Shown here piece by piece: positions 1 through 8,715 of a stretch of 54,294 nucleotides of DNA. A program made the translations under genes and the position numbers. The DNA lies in IMG/VR virus record IMGVR_UViG_3300023082_000012, positions 1 through 54,294 of that record; one strand, 5' to 3'. The first letter of the stretch is position 1, and each line of letters starts with the position of its first letter. The stretch is from a virus. Below the pieces are notes generated by a model. That model worked only from the letters and a program-made list of their open reading frames with translations, made no database searches and was not told the origin of the DNA.

Positions 1-2
1 CA

Positions 3-1133
3 TATCGTATGCCCGTAAAAAAATTAGAAAAATCATATTCCGAATTTTTAGGGGTTGAATCCAAAGCATTATCTAAAATAAAGATAAAGGTAACGGATTG
101 GGTAAGTGCAACCACTTGGATAAGAAAAGAGATAGATGAGCAGAAAGATGATGCCGCCCGAATAAAAACAAGGATGTATTACCCTACATGTACGGAGGAC
201 TGTTTTTTAACGGAATCTTCGAACCCATTCAACGTTAATAGGGCTGCCGTTACATTAGGAAAAATAAAATCCAATCCTACTTACAGGTTAATGGAATTTG
301 ACTTGGGTGACAATGGAAAGGTAAATTACAGACTGACACCTGAAAAACCGATAGCGGGAAGAGAATACGAAAATAAGGATATAGACGCACCTTTTATGGT
401 GTTTGGAGAAATACCTGATAAAAGGCCCCCAAAACACACAAACATATCTGGTTTTGATGATTACAAGACGACCACGGCCATAGAGGCAAAGTCTTTGGGT
501 GCTTTCTACATATTAGGCAGGAGGAGCATTGAACTTGATCAACCTATAGAAAAAATCAGGTTAAGTTATGTAGCAAGACCACATTCAAGCCATAATACGC
601 TTTACTCAAACATAGTAAAGGCTACCAACGTTTACGCCGCTACATGTAACATGGAGAGCATTGATGTTGGTTACGCAGGGTATCTTGAGACACTTGGATA
701 CCCAATGTACGATTTTCTAGGTCCAAACCTAAGCCCTGGTAATGAGACTATAAGTATAGGAGGAAAGAACCTTAATTCAAAATTTGGCACTTACCCGACA
801 GGTCCTAACAAAGAGTATATGATGAACCTCGTAATCTCTTACACGGAGGAGGAGGTAACCATAGGATTTACTGAGGACGGTCACCCCATAACCAAATTTG
901 GTATGGAATTTATAGAGGATCCTTGGCTACTTGAAGAAATGATAAGCTACACACCAGGAAAAGGTAACTATGACCGTATAATAGCATTCGGATGGGCTTT
1001 GGTATACGCTAGGGCCTTGGACAAAAATAACGTACGACCAAAAGAAGAAAAACCAAAAAGTACAGCCAAGAAGTCTGCCAAAGGTTTTGTCAATTTTGCG
1101 GGAAAGGGTTTCAAAAATTTTGGGCTCAGATAG
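3..1133 (+). CDS. terL: Terminase large subunit, C-terminal nuclease part (cut by left edge)
   Basis: Probably the nuclease half of the DNA-packaging motor, which cuts concatemeric phage DNA. The frame is open to the left edge, so the first ATG at base 9 is likely internal and the ATPase domain lies outside the window. Counting from that ATG, residues about 56-76 (YYPTCTEDCFLTESSNPFN) resemble the linker between ATPase and nuclease in large terminases. Candidate RNase H-like acidic residues are D150/D151 in GFDDYKTT, the acidic residues in CNMESID and D in YDRIIAFGWALVYAR near residue 320. The tail is lysine-rich. It ends TAG TAA, 71 bases before the portal gene, the usual neighbour. Homology is inferred from motif layout; the nuclease half alone could also be a separate gene if a start exists at base 9. 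Confidence 0.75.
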   Translation, partial: YRMPVKKLEKSYSEFLGVESKALSKIKIKVTDWVSATTWIRKEIDEQKDDAARIKTRMYYPTCTEDCFLTESSNPFNVNRAAVTLGKIKSNPTYRLMEFDLGDNGKVNYRLTPEKPIAGREYENKDIDAPFMVFGEIPDKRPPKHTNISGFDDYKTTTAIEAKSLGAFYILGRRSIELDQPIEKIRLSYVARPHSSHNTLYSNIVKATNVYAATCNMESIDVGYAGYLETLGYPMYDFLGPNLSPGNETISIGGKNLNSKFGTYPTGPNKEYMMNLVISYTEEEVTIGFTEDGHPITKFGMEFIEDPWLLEEMISYTPGKGNYDRIIAFGWALVYARALDKNNVRPKEEKPKSTAKKSAKGFVNFAGKGFKNFGLR

Positions 1134-1167
1134 TAAAAATAATTCAATATTAGAAAACTTTAATATA

Positions 1168-1199
1168 TTTTTAACTATAAATAGTTTTTAATATATTTG
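1168..1199 (+). promoter_or_regulatory. Bacteroidota-type promoter before portal gene
   Basis: TATATTTG at 1192-1199 matches the Bacteroidota -7 element TAnnTTTG. The -33 position holds only a T-run (about 1168-1172), so that half is weak. The ATG follows after 5 bases, so the transcript would be nearly leaderless. AACTAT and ATAGTT (1173-1186) form an inverted repeat between the two elements. Confidence 0.5.
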
Positions 1200-1204
1200 T
1201 TGCC

Positions 1205-3943
1205 ATGCAATATTACCACCAAGGAGGCGTACTGGACGAGTTACCCCCGTTGATATTTGACAAATCGACAAGGGACAACAAAAAATTCAGGGAATCGGTA
1301 CTCAACGCATTTGAAAACATAGCCTTACAACAGTTCAGGTACAACATAGAGGAGTTCGACGACTTTTATAAGATGTATGACGGATCCCTTTCCCACAAGG
1401 AACTGAAACTCATGGCTCCCCAGTTTGAACACATGGCGGATCTGCTTGACAAAGCCGAACTTCCTTCAAACGTGAGGCATTGGGACATACTGGGTGCCAT
1501 CATAAACACTTTGGTCGGTAAACTCATAATGATGCAGGATAAGTTCGTCGCCACCGACACCGGTGAGATTGCGGAGAATGAATTCCTTGAGCAGTTGAAC
1601 ACACAGTTCAGGAGAAGCCTTGAAGAGGTGATAAACAACAAGATTCGGTTGGGACTGGCCGAAAAAGGCATAAACCCCGAAACCATGGGCAACATGGGAC
1701 CCGAAGAGCAACAGCAGTATCTCCAGATGGTGGAGGCCGAGAAAAGGAAAATTGTATCCGACCAACAACAAAGGTTGGCTGAAACCGCAAAATACAAAAC
1801 ACAGGGAGTAATATGGTCGGAGGCCACCCTGGAAAAAGACAAGGAAGAACTGGCCTTTGAAAAACAATACAGGGAACTGTTTAAACAGTATCTTTTATCT
1901 GGCGTATGTGCCAAGGTGGTAAAGATCGTCTATGACACATACAAACCTTTCGTGTGGGACAGTAGATCTGTTTTCCACTCAAAAGACTTCGGAAAAGAAT
2001 ACCTACAGGACTTCCAATATGCGGGAAGGTTACACTACCAGACACCCGCACAGGTAATAGAGGAATATGGGATGTATATAAATCCCAAAGTACAGAAGGA
2101 ACTATTGCAGGGAGACGAAACCTGGAAAACCCTGATCGACATACAGAATCCGAGGGCGGGTTTTCAGTCGATGTTGGACAAAAATTTTCACCAAGGTTTC
2201 ACCGTACCCTATCTGGGATACGACAATATGCTTTTCCATAAAAGGATAGAGGAATTGTCCGGACTTCCCATGGGTGAGATAATAGCTTACGACGAAAACC
2301 ATAACCTAAGGGCTTACACAGACTACATACCAAGGGACGGACTAAACACCTATTTCAAGTGGGGAGCCCAATACCTTGAGGACAGGTTCATGCTGTCAAC
2401 CCAGATATGTCAGGTAACGGAGGTTTATTTCAGGGCCATGGAATACGTGGGGTGGCTGACCTATCCGACTGAATATGGCGATTACGTAACGGTCGAGGTC
2501 ACGGAGGATATCCTTCCCGAATTTCTGGCCGAAAACAACATAAAAAGGACCTACAAGGAATCCTATGACGACATGGTGAAGGAATTCAAGCCTGACACCC
2601 TTGTTTGGCAGTTAAGGCCGGTCGTCGGTTGGGGAGTAAAGATTTCTTCCGGTAACAAAGTTGATCCTATATTTATAGGAGTGGAACCCATGGAAGTTCA
2701 GATAAAAGGGGCCAACGAATACGATGTAAAACTTCCGGTGACCGGTATGGTCGGACGTTCATTGGCAAAGAAAATAAGTCCTTGGCAGGAAATGTTTAAT
2801 TATGCCTGGAACCAGATCAGGACACTGCTTGAAAAAGAATTGGGCATGTTCTTTATGATGCCCGTCGAAAACATACCTTCCATGTTCTCCGAAAACGGCG
2901 ACGCAAGGGAAGCGTTCATGGACATGAGGAACTACGCCAAAAACGTGGGGCTCATGCCTATAGCGACCGACGCGGAAAACGTGAACAGACAGTTTAACCA
3001 GTTTGCCACCTACAACGTAAGCCATGGTTCCGAGATACAATCAAGGTACCAATTGGCCAACATTTGTAAACAGGAAGCCTATCTTGCCATAGGGGTAAAT
3101 CCGATGGAAGGCGTACAACCACAGCAATATGCCACAAACGAGGGGATAAAGGTCAGCCAGGAGGCAATGCAACAGCAGATAGCATACATATATGAAGATT
3201 TTAACGGCTTCATAAAAAATGACTTGATACACCACCTTTCAGTCGCACAGTACGCACAGTCCAACAATATGGATAAAAGCCTTTACTACACAAAAAGTGA
3301 TGCATCCATACAATGGCTGAAAAACGTGGATCCTAACCTCCCTTTGAGACGGTTGGGCATAACGGTAACTGACAACAACAAGAAACGTAAGGAAATTGAG
3401 GCCATAAGACAATTCCTCATACAACAGGGTAATACCATGCAGATGGACAGTCAGGAAGCCATAAGGCTATTCACGGGTGACACCATGAGGGAACTGTTTT
3501 CCATAGCCGAAGAGGAAAGGGCATTACGTCAGGAACGTGAGCAGATAGCCCATGACAGGCAGATGCAACAGATTGAGGCACAAAACCAAGGAAAATTACA
3601 GGCAGACCAACAGGCATGGTTATTACAGGAAGAGACCAACAAACTTGAAAGACAGAACAGGTTGGACGTAAAAACCATAGACGCCATAGGAAGGGCTGCC
3701 GACAAGGACGGAAATGCAGAGGATTTCGATATGATTATCAAGACCTCGGATTCTTTAAGGGCTGACAAGAAGGTACAGTTTGACCAAGAGGCAAGACTAA
3801 AGGAAATCGAAATCCGAATGGAAGACAACAGACTAAGGATGGAACAGCTTCTGACAAGCAACGAGCTCAAAAGAAAAGATCAACAGTTAAAGGAAAAGGA
3901 CATAAATTCAAAAGAAAGAATTGCCTTATACAATAAGAATTAG
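1205..3943 (+). CDS. Portal protein
   Basis: Probable portal, the dodecameric ring at one capsid vertex through which DNA enters and leaves. At 912 residues it is long, as in crAss-like phages. Between terminase and capsid genes this is the expected portal position. The N-terminus has a YYHQGGV motif, residues about 165-225 are charged and helical, and residues about 768-912 form a Q- and E-rich coiled coil (ALRQEREQIAHDRQMQQIEA), as expected of a portal barrel or crown extension. The middle has aromatic-rich alpha/beta sequence consistent with clip and wing regions. Start is the ATG 5 bases after a promoter -7 element; stop is TAG. The call rests on position, size and overall character, not on a single diagnostic motif. 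Confidence 0.8.
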   Translation: MQYYHQGGVLDELPPLIFDKSTRDNKKFRESVLNAFENIALQQFRYNIEEFDDFYKMYDGSLSHKELKLMAPQFEHMADLLDKAELPSNVRHWDILGAIINTLVGKLIMMQDKFVATDTGEIAENEFLEQLNTQFRRSLEEVINNKIRLGLAEKGINPETMGNMGPEEQQQYLQMVEAEKRKIVSDQQQRLAETAKYKTQGVIWSEATLEKDKEELAFEKQYRELFKQYLLSGVCAKVVKIVYDTYKPFVWDSRSVFHSKDFGKEYLQDFQYAGRLHYQTPAQVIEEYGMYINPKVQKELLQGDETWKTLIDIQNPRAGFQSMLDKNFHQGFTVPYLGYDNMLFHKRIEELSGLPMGEIIAYDENHNLRAYTDYIPRDGLNTYFKWGAQYLEDRFMLSTQICQVTEVYFRAMEYVGWLTYPTEYGDYVTVEVTEDILPEFLAENNIKRTYKESYDDMVKEFKPDTLVWQLRPVVGWGVKISSGNKVDPIFIGVEPMEVQIKGANEYDVKLPVTGMVGRSLAKKISPWQEMFNYAWNQIRTLLEKELGMFFMMPVENIPSMFSENGDAREAFMDMRNYAKNVGLMPIATDAENVNRQFNQFATYNVSHGSEIQSRYQLANICKQEAYLAIGVNPMEGVQPQQYATNEGIKVSQEAMQQQIAYIYEDFNGFIKNDLIHHLSVAQYAQSNNMDKSLYYTKSDASIQWLKNVDPNLPLRRLGITVTDNNKKRKEIEAIRQFLIQQGNTMQMDSQEAIRLFTGDTMRELFSIAEEERALRQEREQIAHDRQMQQIEAQNQGKLQADQQAWLLQEETNKLERQNRLDVKTIDAIGRAADKDGNAEDFDMIIKTSDSLRADKKVQFDQEARLKEIEIRMEDNRLRMEQLLTSNELKRKDQQLKEKDINSKERIALYNKN

Positions 3944-4007
3944 AAAAAATTAATATTAAAATTTTCCAATAAACCAATATTAGAAAATAGTAATAATGTT
4001 AAGAAAG

Positions 4008-4038
4008 TTGTAAAATTGAATAAACTAAAATAAATTTG
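4008..4038 (+). promoter_or_regulatory. Promoter touching the start codon of the scaffold gene
   Basis: TTG (4008-4010), 20 bases, TAAATTTG (4031-4038). This is a good match to the Bacteroidota consensus. The ATG begins at 4040, one base after the -7 element, so the mRNA would have to be leaderless. A 13-base sequence CAATATTAGAAAA lies upstream at 3975-3987 and also at 1145-1157 before the portal promoter. Confidence 0.65.
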
Positions 4039-4039
4039 C

Positions 4040-5173
4040 ATGGTCGAAAAGGATGTAGCAACGTTCTCACTTGGTGATTTTTCAAAACCACCTATAGAGG
4101 AAGTTAAGCCAAATAAATTAGGCGACATAGAAATAGAGGGTATCCCACCTACAATAGATGAGGATCCGAAAGAAGGGGACGTCAATAATGGCATACCCCC
4201 AGTCACTTTAACTACTGAGGAAGAGGACAAGACAGAGACTCCTCCCGTACAGACTGGAGGACAGACTTACTTACGGGACATATTAAAGCAGTTCGGAATA
4301 GAAAGCTTTGAAATCGACGGCGAGAATGAAGGAGAAGTAGTCGAGGTAAACGTTGACGAGGCGGAACTTACCTTAGGACAGGTCCAGGAACTTGTAAAAA
4401 TGAAGTCCACTTCCGAATTGGAAGAACTAAAAAAAGGAAGTGTATCCCTAAAGGAACTTTCCGAAGAGAGAAAGACCGTAATCAACTTCATAGCAAAAGG
4501 CGGCGATCCCCGTGAATTGATAAAGATTCACGAACAGCAGTCCAACTTAAGGGAATATAACCTTGACCTTGAAGAAGATCAGATAGATATACTAAAGGAA
4601 TATTACAAGGTAAAGGGTACGGACCCGGAAGAAGCCGAAATGACCCTTGAAGGTCTGAAGGTGAAGGGTAAGATAGCCGAATCTGCGGAAAAGGCGGCCA
4701 CCCAGTTAGAGAAGTATTTCAAGGATGCGGAGGATGCACAGATAAAAGCCCTCGACGAAGCCAGAAAAGTACAGAAGGACGCCTTGGACAAATATTCCAA
4801 GGAGTTTAAGGGAAAAGCCAAAAACGAATTTCCTGATTTCGACGAAAAGGCAATCAAGACGCTTTCGGAATTTGCCTCAAAGAAAATCAAGACTGATACG
4901 GAAGGCGAGTTTTATGAAATGGACAAGGTCTACCAACAAAAAAGATCGCATCCCGATTTCGCTCCGGAATTGGCATTGTACTTAAAGGACAGGGAAAAAT
5001 TCATAGAGTATATCACCAAAAAGAAGGTGACGGAAGTTAAGCTTGACGCCGCAAAAAAAATAGGTGTTTTAAGGCTTACAAACGGATCCAACTCAAAAAT
5101 AAACGATAAGACAAAGTTTGAAAAAAACAACTCCAACGAGATAGGTCTTGACGAATTTCAAAAAAGAGGTTAA
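4040..5173 (+). CDS. Scaffold-like protein
   Basis: A 377-residue, strongly charged protein. The first ~85 residues are acidic and proline-rich (probably disordered), followed by long helical segments rich in E and K (about 125-300) and a lysine-rich C-terminus. This composition, and the position between portal and major capsid protein, fits an internal scaffolding protein that shapes the procapsid and then leaves. No protease motif is visible. The ATG at 4040 is the only reasonable start because the next Met is more than 100 residues in. It lies one base from a promoter -7 element. The capsid gene follows after 17 bases. Function is inferred from place and composition only. Confidence 0.6.
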   Translation: MVEKDVATFSLGDFSKPPIEEVKPNKLGDIEIEGIPPTIDEDPKEGDVNNGIPPVTLTTEEEDKTETPPVQTGGQTYLRDILKQFGIESFEIDGENEGEVVEVNVDEAELTLGQVQELVKMKSTSELEELKKGSVSLKELSEERKTVINFIAKGGDPRELIKIHEQQSNLREYNLDLEEDQIDILKEYYKVKGTDPEEAEMTLEGLKVKGKIAESAEKAATQLEKYFKDAEDAQIKALDEARKVQKDALDKYSKEFKGKAKNEFPDFDEKAIKTLSEFASKKIKTDTEGEFYEMDKVYQQKRSHPDFAPELALYLKDREKFIEYITKKKVTEVKLDAAKKIGVLRLTNGSNSKINDKTKFEKNNSNEIGLDEFQKRG

Positions 5174-5190
5174 AAACAAAATAAAAGATA

Positions 5191-6954
5191 ATGATTCAAA
5201 CAATCCAGAACGATAATTTCCTCTCATTATATGGAGGAGGAACCATAAACGGCGACAACGTCGTAGGCTTCACTTCCCCTGCGGCACTGAAGCGTATGAT
5301 AGGTGGATATCAGGATAAGGCAAGCGTTTTGTCCAATATGTTCAGCCCTGACGACGAAAAGGCCCACGATACATATCTGGGAGTGGTAAATTTGATGGCC
5401 ACTACAACCAAGGTGGACCTTCCGTTATTGACGGACATGTTGAGTGAACGTAAAGTATTGAAGATTAAGCCAGAGGGTAGGGTAACTTATGATTTGCCCA
5501 TACCAAAGGATGCCAACGAAGCTGCCATGGTAACGGTGGATACTTCACAACAGGCCGCAAAAGGTACGTTGGGTGTGGAAAACGTTCCTTTCTATATTAT
5601 ATTGGATACGCCTTACACAAGCGGTGACTTCCTTAAACCAGATCCTACGGGACCTTATATGGTTAGGGTGAGTACGGAGACACCCGTAGAGCCTTACGGT
5701 GACTATTACAAGCACTGGGTGTCTTATACGGGTAACGGTAAAAGTAGGGATTTTCCTTCACAATACCTTAAATCCGGTAACAGATGGTACAAAATCGGTC
5801 ACAAGAACGGCGAGTACGGAACAGAATTTAGCACAATCACCTCAAAATACAATGCACCGGGATTCATCCGTATGCAATGGACACCTTCTTCTGTAAGAAC
5901 GGTAGAGGTTGCCTACACACGCCAGGCTGGTCGTATTTCTTCCAATGCCGCTTACCAATTGAAACAGTCTACGGTTGAAAGCTTGAATGACAAGTTGTTT
6001 GACATGGGAGGCTTTGACGAAAAAGGCGCGATGTTCTCAGGTACTTATAATGCCGAGAAAAAGAGTTTGCAGGTAGCCCGTGTGGACTCGACTTTGGAGT
6101 ATTTGGCTATGGTGGAGCTTACAAAGATGGAAGCTTGGGAATTGATGTTTGCCGAACTTTTTGAAGAAAAAGGTGCGGAAGGCAACATCAAAATGAACGA
6201 AGGTCTGTGGAGACAATACCGTAGAGGTAAAATCATCACTTACTCGCGTCCTGGTGGTTTGACTTTAGCCCACTTACAGGAAGCTGCCTCTTACTACTTC
6301 AAGAATGACAATACCCCTTTACAGAACAGGTACATCACCTTCAAAGGTGGATTACAGGTCGTAAACAATGGTGTAGCCTTATTGAACAACTACGCAGTAA
6401 ACCAGTTGAGCGCATTACCTGTATCCTTGATGGGACAGACAACAGTATTGACGGGCAACGACCAAAAAGTAGTGACCGGACCGGTTGGTGACATGACTTT
6501 GCGTAGGACTAACTTCACGGAAGTATTCTTGCCTAACATAGGCTACGTTAAATTTGTACACGATCCCGCATTTGACTTTAACTTTGGAACAAGCGATCCA
6601 AGGGTTTCAGGCTACGAAGGTATGGGCGTAAACAGGAATACCTACACTTTGGTTGTGGATACAATCAGTACGAGGGGTTCAAACGATGCCTACAAAAGTA
6701 TCAACGGTGCCAGATTGGTTAACGGTGGTAAAGAAAACAGCCCTGTGTACTATGTTACCCCTGAAGGACAGAGCCACGTAACCTGGGGTCGTTCAAACGG
6801 ACGTGCACCAGGTGCGGGACAGATCCAGACAAACATCAGCTCCGCATTGAAATATATGGGAACGGAATTCTGGTGTTACTCTGAGTCGGATGTAATCTTG
6901 CTTGACACGACACGTTGTGTGGTAATCGAGTTACAGGATACTTACGCATCCTAA
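5191..6954 (+). CDS. Major capsid protein
   Basis: Probable HK97-fold capsid protein of 587 residues that forms the icosahedral shell. It sits where the capsid gene is expected, after the portal and scaffold-like genes. The sequence is rich in beta structure, glycine and aromatics and lacks membrane segments. Residues about 20-130 look like an N-terminal arm and helix region. Residues about 165-235 (from EPYGDYYKHW on) look like an inserted, glycine-rich domain. Residues 260-370 are helical (SLNDKLFDMGGFDEKG, MVELTKMEAWELMFAELFEE), as in the spine of HK97 folds. It is longer than the roughly 500 residues common for crAss-like capsid proteins, which the insertion could explain. A hairpin follows the stop. 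Confidence 0.8.
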   Translation: MIQTIQNDNFLSLYGGGTINGDNVVGFTSPAALKRMIGGYQDKASVLSNMFSPDDEKAHDTYLGVVNLMATTTKVDLPLLTDMLSERKVLKIKPEGRVTYDLPIPKDANEAAMVTVDTSQQAAKGTLGVENVPFYIILDTPYTSGDFLKPDPTGPYMVRVSTETPVEPYGDYYKHWVSYTGNGKSRDFPSQYLKSGNRWYKIGHKNGEYGTEFSTITSKYNAPGFIRMQWTPSSVRTVEVAYTRQAGRISSNAAYQLKQSTVESLNDKLFDMGGFDEKGAMFSGTYNAEKKSLQVARVDSTLEYLAMVELTKMEAWELMFAELFEEKGAEGNIKMNEGLWRQYRRGKIITYSRPGGLTLAHLQEAASYYFKNDNTPLQNRYITFKGGLQVVNNGVALLNNYAVNQLSALPVSLMGQTTVLTGNDQKVVTGPVGDMTLRRTNFTEVFLPNIGYVKFVHDPAFDFNFGTSDPRVSGYEGMGVNRNTYTLVVDTISTRGSNDAYKSINGARLVNGGKENSPVYYVTPEGQSHVTWGRSNGRAPGAGQIQTNISSALKYMGTEFWCYSESDVILLDTTRCVVIELQDTYAS

Positions 6955-6971
6955 AAAACAAAAGATAAAAC

Positions 6972-6996
6972 TGGGGGAGTCGTAAGGATTCCCCCA
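6972..6996 (+). terminator. Hairpin after capsid gene, possible terminator
   Basis: TGGGGGA (6972-6978) pairs with TCCCCCA (6990-6996), extended by a G-T and a T-A pair. An AT-rich tail follows instead of a clean T-run, so it may be a weak terminator or an mRNA 3'-end stabiliser for the highly expressed capsid message. Confidence 0.5.
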
Positions 6997-7018
6997 ATAT
7001 TATAAAAATATTATATAG

Positions 7019-7049
7019 TTGCTAAACCCCTATGCTTTAAGTAATTTTG
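7019..7049 (+). promoter_or_regulatory. Bacteroidota-type promoter after capsid gene
   Basis: TTG (7019-7021), 20 bases, TAATTTTG (7042-7049). It is placed between the capsid hairpin and the next ATG at 7068 and probably restarts transcription for the following head genes. Confidence 0.6.
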
Positions 7050-7067
7050 GGGAATAAATATAGCAAT

Positions 7068-8036
7068 ATGGCAAAGAAACAAGACAAAGGCAAAAAACTA
7101 CTTTTTTCGGTTGACGGATTCGAGGTTTATTCGGATTCAGAGTACAGGGTAGAAAAAAAGATAGACAGGTCTGCACCGGCAGAATTGGTCAAGCTTGGAT
7201 CGGGAAAATATCCCGGGGCGACAGACACCGTAGTGTGTCCATTTAACCAACATGGTGGTGTTTATGATACGGGATTTTACGATGCGTCGCCAATGTATTT
7301 TGATACTGACGTAAACGATACATCCGAGACTGTAAAGGCCCGAGTGGAAAACGTGTTGAAACCTTTTTTAAGGATTCGCGGATTTAGCCACAACGATAAA
7401 TTTACACCAAGTGACTGGGTAAGTTGGGACAGCTTTTTGATAGAGCTTAGAGAACTTGATGTTTTCAATACAAGAAACCCTGACGACGTGATGAAATTAT
7501 ATATTGCGTTGGTAGGAAAAAAATTGTCACCACCAGATTTTGAGGAAAGTTCCGAGTACGCTTCCGCAAACTTCAAGGTAATCAACCTAAACGAGAATGT
7601 CGAGAAGAAAAGCACACACAGCCTTAAATTAAAAGAGGCAGACGGTATCTTCATAACATTGCTTAGGAATGACAGGGATAAATTGATGGACGTTCTTTCT
7701 TACATAGAAAGGGTAAATGTCCCGGACAGCCCTTCGGATCACACTTTGGATGTTATATTTGAAGAATTTGTAAAACCAAGTACAAACAGTCTTGACAAAT
7801 TTTTTGAAGTATATGAGAAAACAGCTACGGAAGATGGCGCAACGGAGATAAAACTCCACAGGATTATCCAGGTAGCATTAAGGTTAAAGGATAAGGATTA
7901 TACCTCATTGAGGGGATCCATTTCCTATAAAGGAAAAGAGATAGGAAAATCGGCCAAGGACGCAGCCTCCAATCTCGTAAAATTAAAGGAACTTTCGGAC
8001 ACGTCGGATGAAATCATCTTAAGTAAACGTAAATAA
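7068..8036 (+). CDS. Unknown virion-region protein (322 residues)
   Basis: I do not recognise a family. The ATG at 7068 (MAKKQDKGKK) is preferred to a TTG at 7047 because the TTG overlaps the promoter -7 element. The protein is soluble, mixed alpha/beta and charged. Its last ~90 residues are helical and lysine-rich (IALHRIIQVAL-like helices, then SAKDAASNLVKLKELSD). The next gene starts within its stop codon (TAATG), which suggests translational coupling and a joint role. Its place directly after the capsid gene suggests a head or head-tail connector part, but this is inference. Confidence 0.6.
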   Translation: MAKKQDKGKKLLFSVDGFEVYSDSEYRVEKKIDRSAPAELVKLGSGKYPGATDTVVCPFNQHGGVYDTGFYDASPMYFDTDVNDTSETVKARVENVLKPFLRIRGFSHNDKFTPSDWVSWDSFLIELRELDVFNTRNPDDVMKLYIALVGKKLSPPDFEESSEYASANFKVINLNENVEKKSTHSLKLKEADGIFITLLRNDRDKLMDVLSYIERVNVPDSPSDHTLDVIFEEFVKPSTNSLDKFFEVYEKTATEDGATEIKLHRIIQVALRLKDKDYTSLRGSISYKGKEIGKSAKDAASNLVKLKELSDTSDEIILSKRK

Positions 8037-8701
8037 TGACAAACGAGGAGTTATACATAGCCGTACAGGACTTGGTAAACCAAAACTCCACGAACAATAA
8101 CATAGCACTCGACAAGCCCCGTTTTATAGATTTGTACAACACATTTGTACCAAAATATATAAAGTACACGCTAGCGAAAGCCAACCAGAGCGACATAAGG
8201 AACATATCTTTTCTGTTGGAACGAAAGAACCTACAGAAGGTAGATGAAACCGAAAGGTACAATTCCTACTCAAGACCGGACGATTACTTTGATTTTTCAA
8301 ACATATTCCCGGTATTTTCTTCGGAAGGGTGCAAGCTGGATTGTGAAGTGGCGAGGGAGGTAAGGTCGGATGAAGTTGACCTGTATTATTCGGACAAATA
8401 CAATGAACCGAATTTCAAGGTTGCGGAAACGATTTATCACCAGAGCGCAAAAGGCTGGGATATCTACAAAAAAGGGTTCGAGATCGTAAAAGTAGAACTG
8501 CTTTACTACAAAGTTCCCACAAAGATTGATATTCCGGGTTGGATACACGAGGACGGAACACAGTCTACGGACATACAGAACGACCTTCCCGAAAACATAA
8601 TATTTGACGTGGCTCTAATGTTGGCAAAAATATTCGCGGGAAGCAGGGAAGAAATGCAAAAGTATAACATACTAAGTAACGAGTTAAATTCTAAAAAATA
8701 A
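8036..8701 (+). CDS. Probable head-tail connector protein (221 residues)
   Basis: Small soluble protein that starts inside the stop of the gene before it. The N-terminal ~60 residues are helical (MTNEELYIAVQDLVNQ; FIDLYNTFVPKYIKYTLAKA), the middle is beta-rich with many Tyr and Asp, and the C-terminus is helical (NIIFDVALMLAKIFAGSREE). Helix, beta domain, helix is a common shape for head-completion or connector proteins, and the gene sits between capsid and a large structural gene. No diagnostic motif was found, so the role is inferred from position and shape. Confidence 0.55.
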   Translation: MTNEELYIAVQDLVNQNSTNNNIALDKPRFIDLYNTFVPKYIKYTLAKANQSDIRNISFLLERKNLQKVDETERYNSYSRPDDYFDFSNIFPVFSSEGCKLDCEVAREVRSDEVDLYYSDKYNEPNFKVAETIYHQSAKGWDIYKKGFEIVKVELLYYKVPTKIDIPGWIHEDGTQSTDIQNDLPENIIFDVALMLAKIFAGSREEMQKYNILSNELNSKK

Positions 8702-8715
8702 AATAAAGAAAAAAT

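Noticed and set aside
5699-5896. Rightward 65-residue frame inside the capsid gene
   Set aside because: Overlaps the capsid gene in another frame, with no start signal and biased composition.
7047-7068. TTG start for the gene after the capsid protein
   Set aside because: It overlaps the -7 promoter element, while an ATG seven codons on gives a normal start.
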